A DNA stretch of 64,000 nt from positions 737,501 through 801,500 of the forward strand of contig NC_135564.1 in the NCBI RefSeq assembly GCF_964340395.1, in the 5' to 3' direction. The position numbers and the translations under genes were made by a program. The DNA is from Glandiceps talaboti (taxonomy: Eukaryota; Hemichordata; Enteropneusta; Spengelidae). Below the pieces are notes generated by a model. That model was not told the DNA's origin. It did not search any database and saw only the letters and a program-made list of their open reading frames with translations. This document shows positions 61,889-64,000 of this stretch, one piece after another; within the stretch, counting starts at the first letter, position 1; each line of letters opens with the position of its first letter.

Positions 61889-62554
61889 AACAATAAGTTG
61901 CTTAGTGTAGTGCTCTTTGAACAAAATAAAAGAATGGCAAGCCCTTTTGCGATTTCTGATAACCCTATCTCTCCCCCCCCCCCCCATGAATTAATGAAAT
62001 TCACAAACCCCTTCATATTATGCAAATATGGTATCAAAGTAATCACTTTACCCAAGATCCCTTTGAACAATAGTCACCAGTTCCTCTAAGTCCTCCTGTG
62101 GAAAAGTTATAGTGACAATAATGGTACATGTATATGTGTATGTGTTACAATCAAACACCTGTATGATGGCCTCTGTTATTGATGGCATCTATTTGAAATG
62201 CTATCTTTACTGTACATCACAATTGTCTCCAGTCCAGGGTAGTGTCATGTGAAACGATATTGAACTTTTCATTAAACCTATCAGATTGGACAAGGCTGTT
62301 GCATATATATGTGTCATTCGTATTCAAATTAGATTGAGAGTTTTAGACAGACTACTTATAACACATTCCAATTATTTTCTCCATATTTGGTTTATTATTC
62401 AGCTGTTATGGTTATTCACACCTTTGTCAAAATTAATTTATTATTTTCAAAATTAATCAGATTACCTGAAATTGGTGAATTGCTCATCTGAATTTGTTCA
62501 TATAGACTGAAAGAATTGAATGTGGCTTCCCTGATATCACACAGAATGGAGATT

Positions 62555-62567
62555 AGGTCAAAGGTCA
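62555..62567 (+). promoter_or_regulatory. Perfect DR1 AGGTCA-A-AGGTCA
   Basis: Two perfect nuclear-receptor half-sites with one-base spacing in intron 7. It is a strong match to the RXR/HNF4-type consensus; activity unknown. Confidence 0.35.
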
Positions 62568-63974
62568 GATGACGAACAGACAAAATGGTGATAACATGAC
62601 TGAAAACAGATTAAATGTTCATTAGAATTCAAGAGATGATGTCATTCTCTAGACTGGTGATATGTGCGTTTATTGTGTTCTGTCAGCCATCCTGTGTTTA
62701 TTGAATTCTCGTCACCATCTAACCTATGTGATCTGTGTTTTACACACAGCTGATATACATCACTCTTGTCTGGAGAGGATGTTGTCATAGTTACGTGACA
62801 CACAGAATTTGATTATGACAGTAGTCGCATTATATATAAGCTGCAGTAATGTCATTTCTGAGGTTACATATTGAAAAATAATGATTTGGAAATGTAGGTT
62901 GTCCATAACTCAACTGTAGCCTTGCCATTTGTGGTAATTTCTTTGCTAAGGCTTCCTATATTGAAAAATAGTTATTTTTAAACGTGATTGTTTTCATCAC
63001 TAAAATATGACTTTTCCTCTTTAAATCAACATTGACATTTCAGGTTCTCCAGAATTTAACTTCACTGGTTGTACAGTGACTTGTAATAATGTAATTTTGT
63101 AACTTATTTAAAAAATTGCTATTTTTAAATATTTGTCATTTAAAATGTGACCTTCTCTCATCAAACCACTGTAGATTTTGAGATAACTCAATTCCAACAA
63201 TAACCTAACCTTATAGTAATTTCATTTTTAAAGGTTACCTATTTAACCAATCTGATTAAATCTGAGATGGGGTGAAATTGACTTGATGTCTTTATTTACC
63301 TCTATTTCCATTGCTTTATGTTGTTTGTTTTATTCTGGGTGATTACCACTTCCCACAATGACATAGAGCGATGGAAATAGAGGAAAATTAAGATATCTAG
63401 CCGTTTTCAGCACATCAGATTTTAATCCGATTGCTACAGTATCAATTCATATTCTGCTATTTATTAATGTTCTTTCACTGACACATTATCCATTTGTCCT
63501 GAATTATCAGTTCTTCATAAACCAAATTTCAACACTAGTCATCCACAGTTTTTATCCAATTATTTAATTTTCAAATCACTGACTGAAATATAGATTTGAC
63601 AAATGTCTTCTCATTAAATTATAACCACTTCATCTTAAGTAACCTAAATTTGAGGTCAGACTTGTCATTTTGTAAACGCAGCAGCGGATGAAGGATATTG
63701 TACAGAAAATAGGATATGAACAGAATGATGAATTATTCAAGGTCAAATAAAAAAAAAACGGAGCTGACTAACTCTTAGTGATTGATTTTCATGGTGTCAT
63801 TTCCCTCCTCTAGTAAATTTCCTGTCAAATACAGATTAGAGCGATTTATGTTGAAGTGTTACTGCATCTGATTTGAATCTAGTTATGGTGATTTTTAAAC
63901 TGACTGATAAAAATTTGTCAGATTTGAAATGTGAACATTGAAATAGATGTGAAGGTTTGGTTGTACATACATAT

Positions 63975-64000
63975 GTACGTACGTACGTACGTACGTACGT
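63975..64000. repeat. (ACGT)n microsatellite, cut by window end
   Basis: Self-complementary tacg repeats begin near 63975 and continue to the last base. Such a tract forms hairpins and often ends assemblies. Confidence 0.9.

Noticed and set aside
61533-62089. Open frames of up to 176 codons on both strands
   Set aside because: Translations of (GTAT)n/(GT)n microsatellite (YVCM and HTYI repeats).
63040-63110. Acceptor-like 'gacatttcag' followed by an open stretch as CLASP exon 8
   Set aside because: The phase-1 translation (GSPEFNFTGCTV) has no CLASP similarity and no good donor follows.

Overview
This 64 kb window is AT-rich, mostly non-coding DNA from an animal. It has GT-AG introns of 1.4 to more than 22 kb, general CpG scarcity with one CpG-richer promoter-like island, and very many microsatellites, minisatellites and short inverted-repeat elements. 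The only protein-coding gene I can support is the 5' part of a plus-strand CLASP gene (CLIP-associating, microtubule-binding protein). Its residues match the first TOG domain of vertebrate CLASP1/2 closely while the N-terminus diverges. With the repeat content, this suggests a non-vertebrate metazoan, perhaps a marine deuterostome or lophotrochozoan. I cannot name the species.

Layout. Positions 1 to about 8,650 are upstream DNA with no gene I can support. They hold an inverted-repeat element cut by the window edge, degenerate tandem repeats and (GT)n tracts. About 8,660-9,419 is a CpG-richer promoter and 5' leader with a CRE, a YY1-type ATGGCGGC box and two small upstream ORFs. Seven coding exons follow at 9,420-9,599, 31,857-31,935, 34,518-34,621, 36,220-36,311, 37,680-37,755, 39,835-39,932 and 41,583-41,650. 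Their phases agree at every junction and they give 232 codons plus one base, which is essentially the whole of TOG1. Intron 1 is 22.3 kb and intron 7 runs more than 22.3 kb off the window end. The TOG2, TOG3, SxIP and C-terminal exons are not here.

The two most interesting observations concern this gene. (1) At 54,253-54,280, deep in intron 7, a short ATG-started segment of nine codons plus one base ends in a perfect GTAAGT donor. Its phase (1) equals that of exon 7, and it lies in a locally CpG-containing stretch. It looks like an alternative first exon for a TOG1-less isoform, comparable to the short vertebrate CLASP isoforms. (2) At 35,890-35,951, in intron 3, there is a shortened relic of exon 3 with matching splice-site phases and an in-frame stop. 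It is a decayed tandem exon or a poison exon, and it sits just 3' of a 733-bp terminal-inverted-repeat element.

The rest is repeat biology: about 20 minisatellite arrays (periods about 29-115 bp), long (TC)n, (GTAT)n, (GT)n and (TGTGTC)n tracts, an inverted-repeat element family with ends TACTGTAAACCTG (three clear copies and a relic), a 150-bp foldback, a second TIR insertion inside a minisatellite, paired hairpins with an ACCCTCCACC stem, a dispersed family related to a 75-bp array, and traces of SINE- or LINE-like elements. Possible regulatory clusters are seven perfect ATGCAAAT octamers in 183 bp and several AGGTCA direct or inverted repeats. No true tRNA, rRNA, CRISPR or bacterial-type feature was found.
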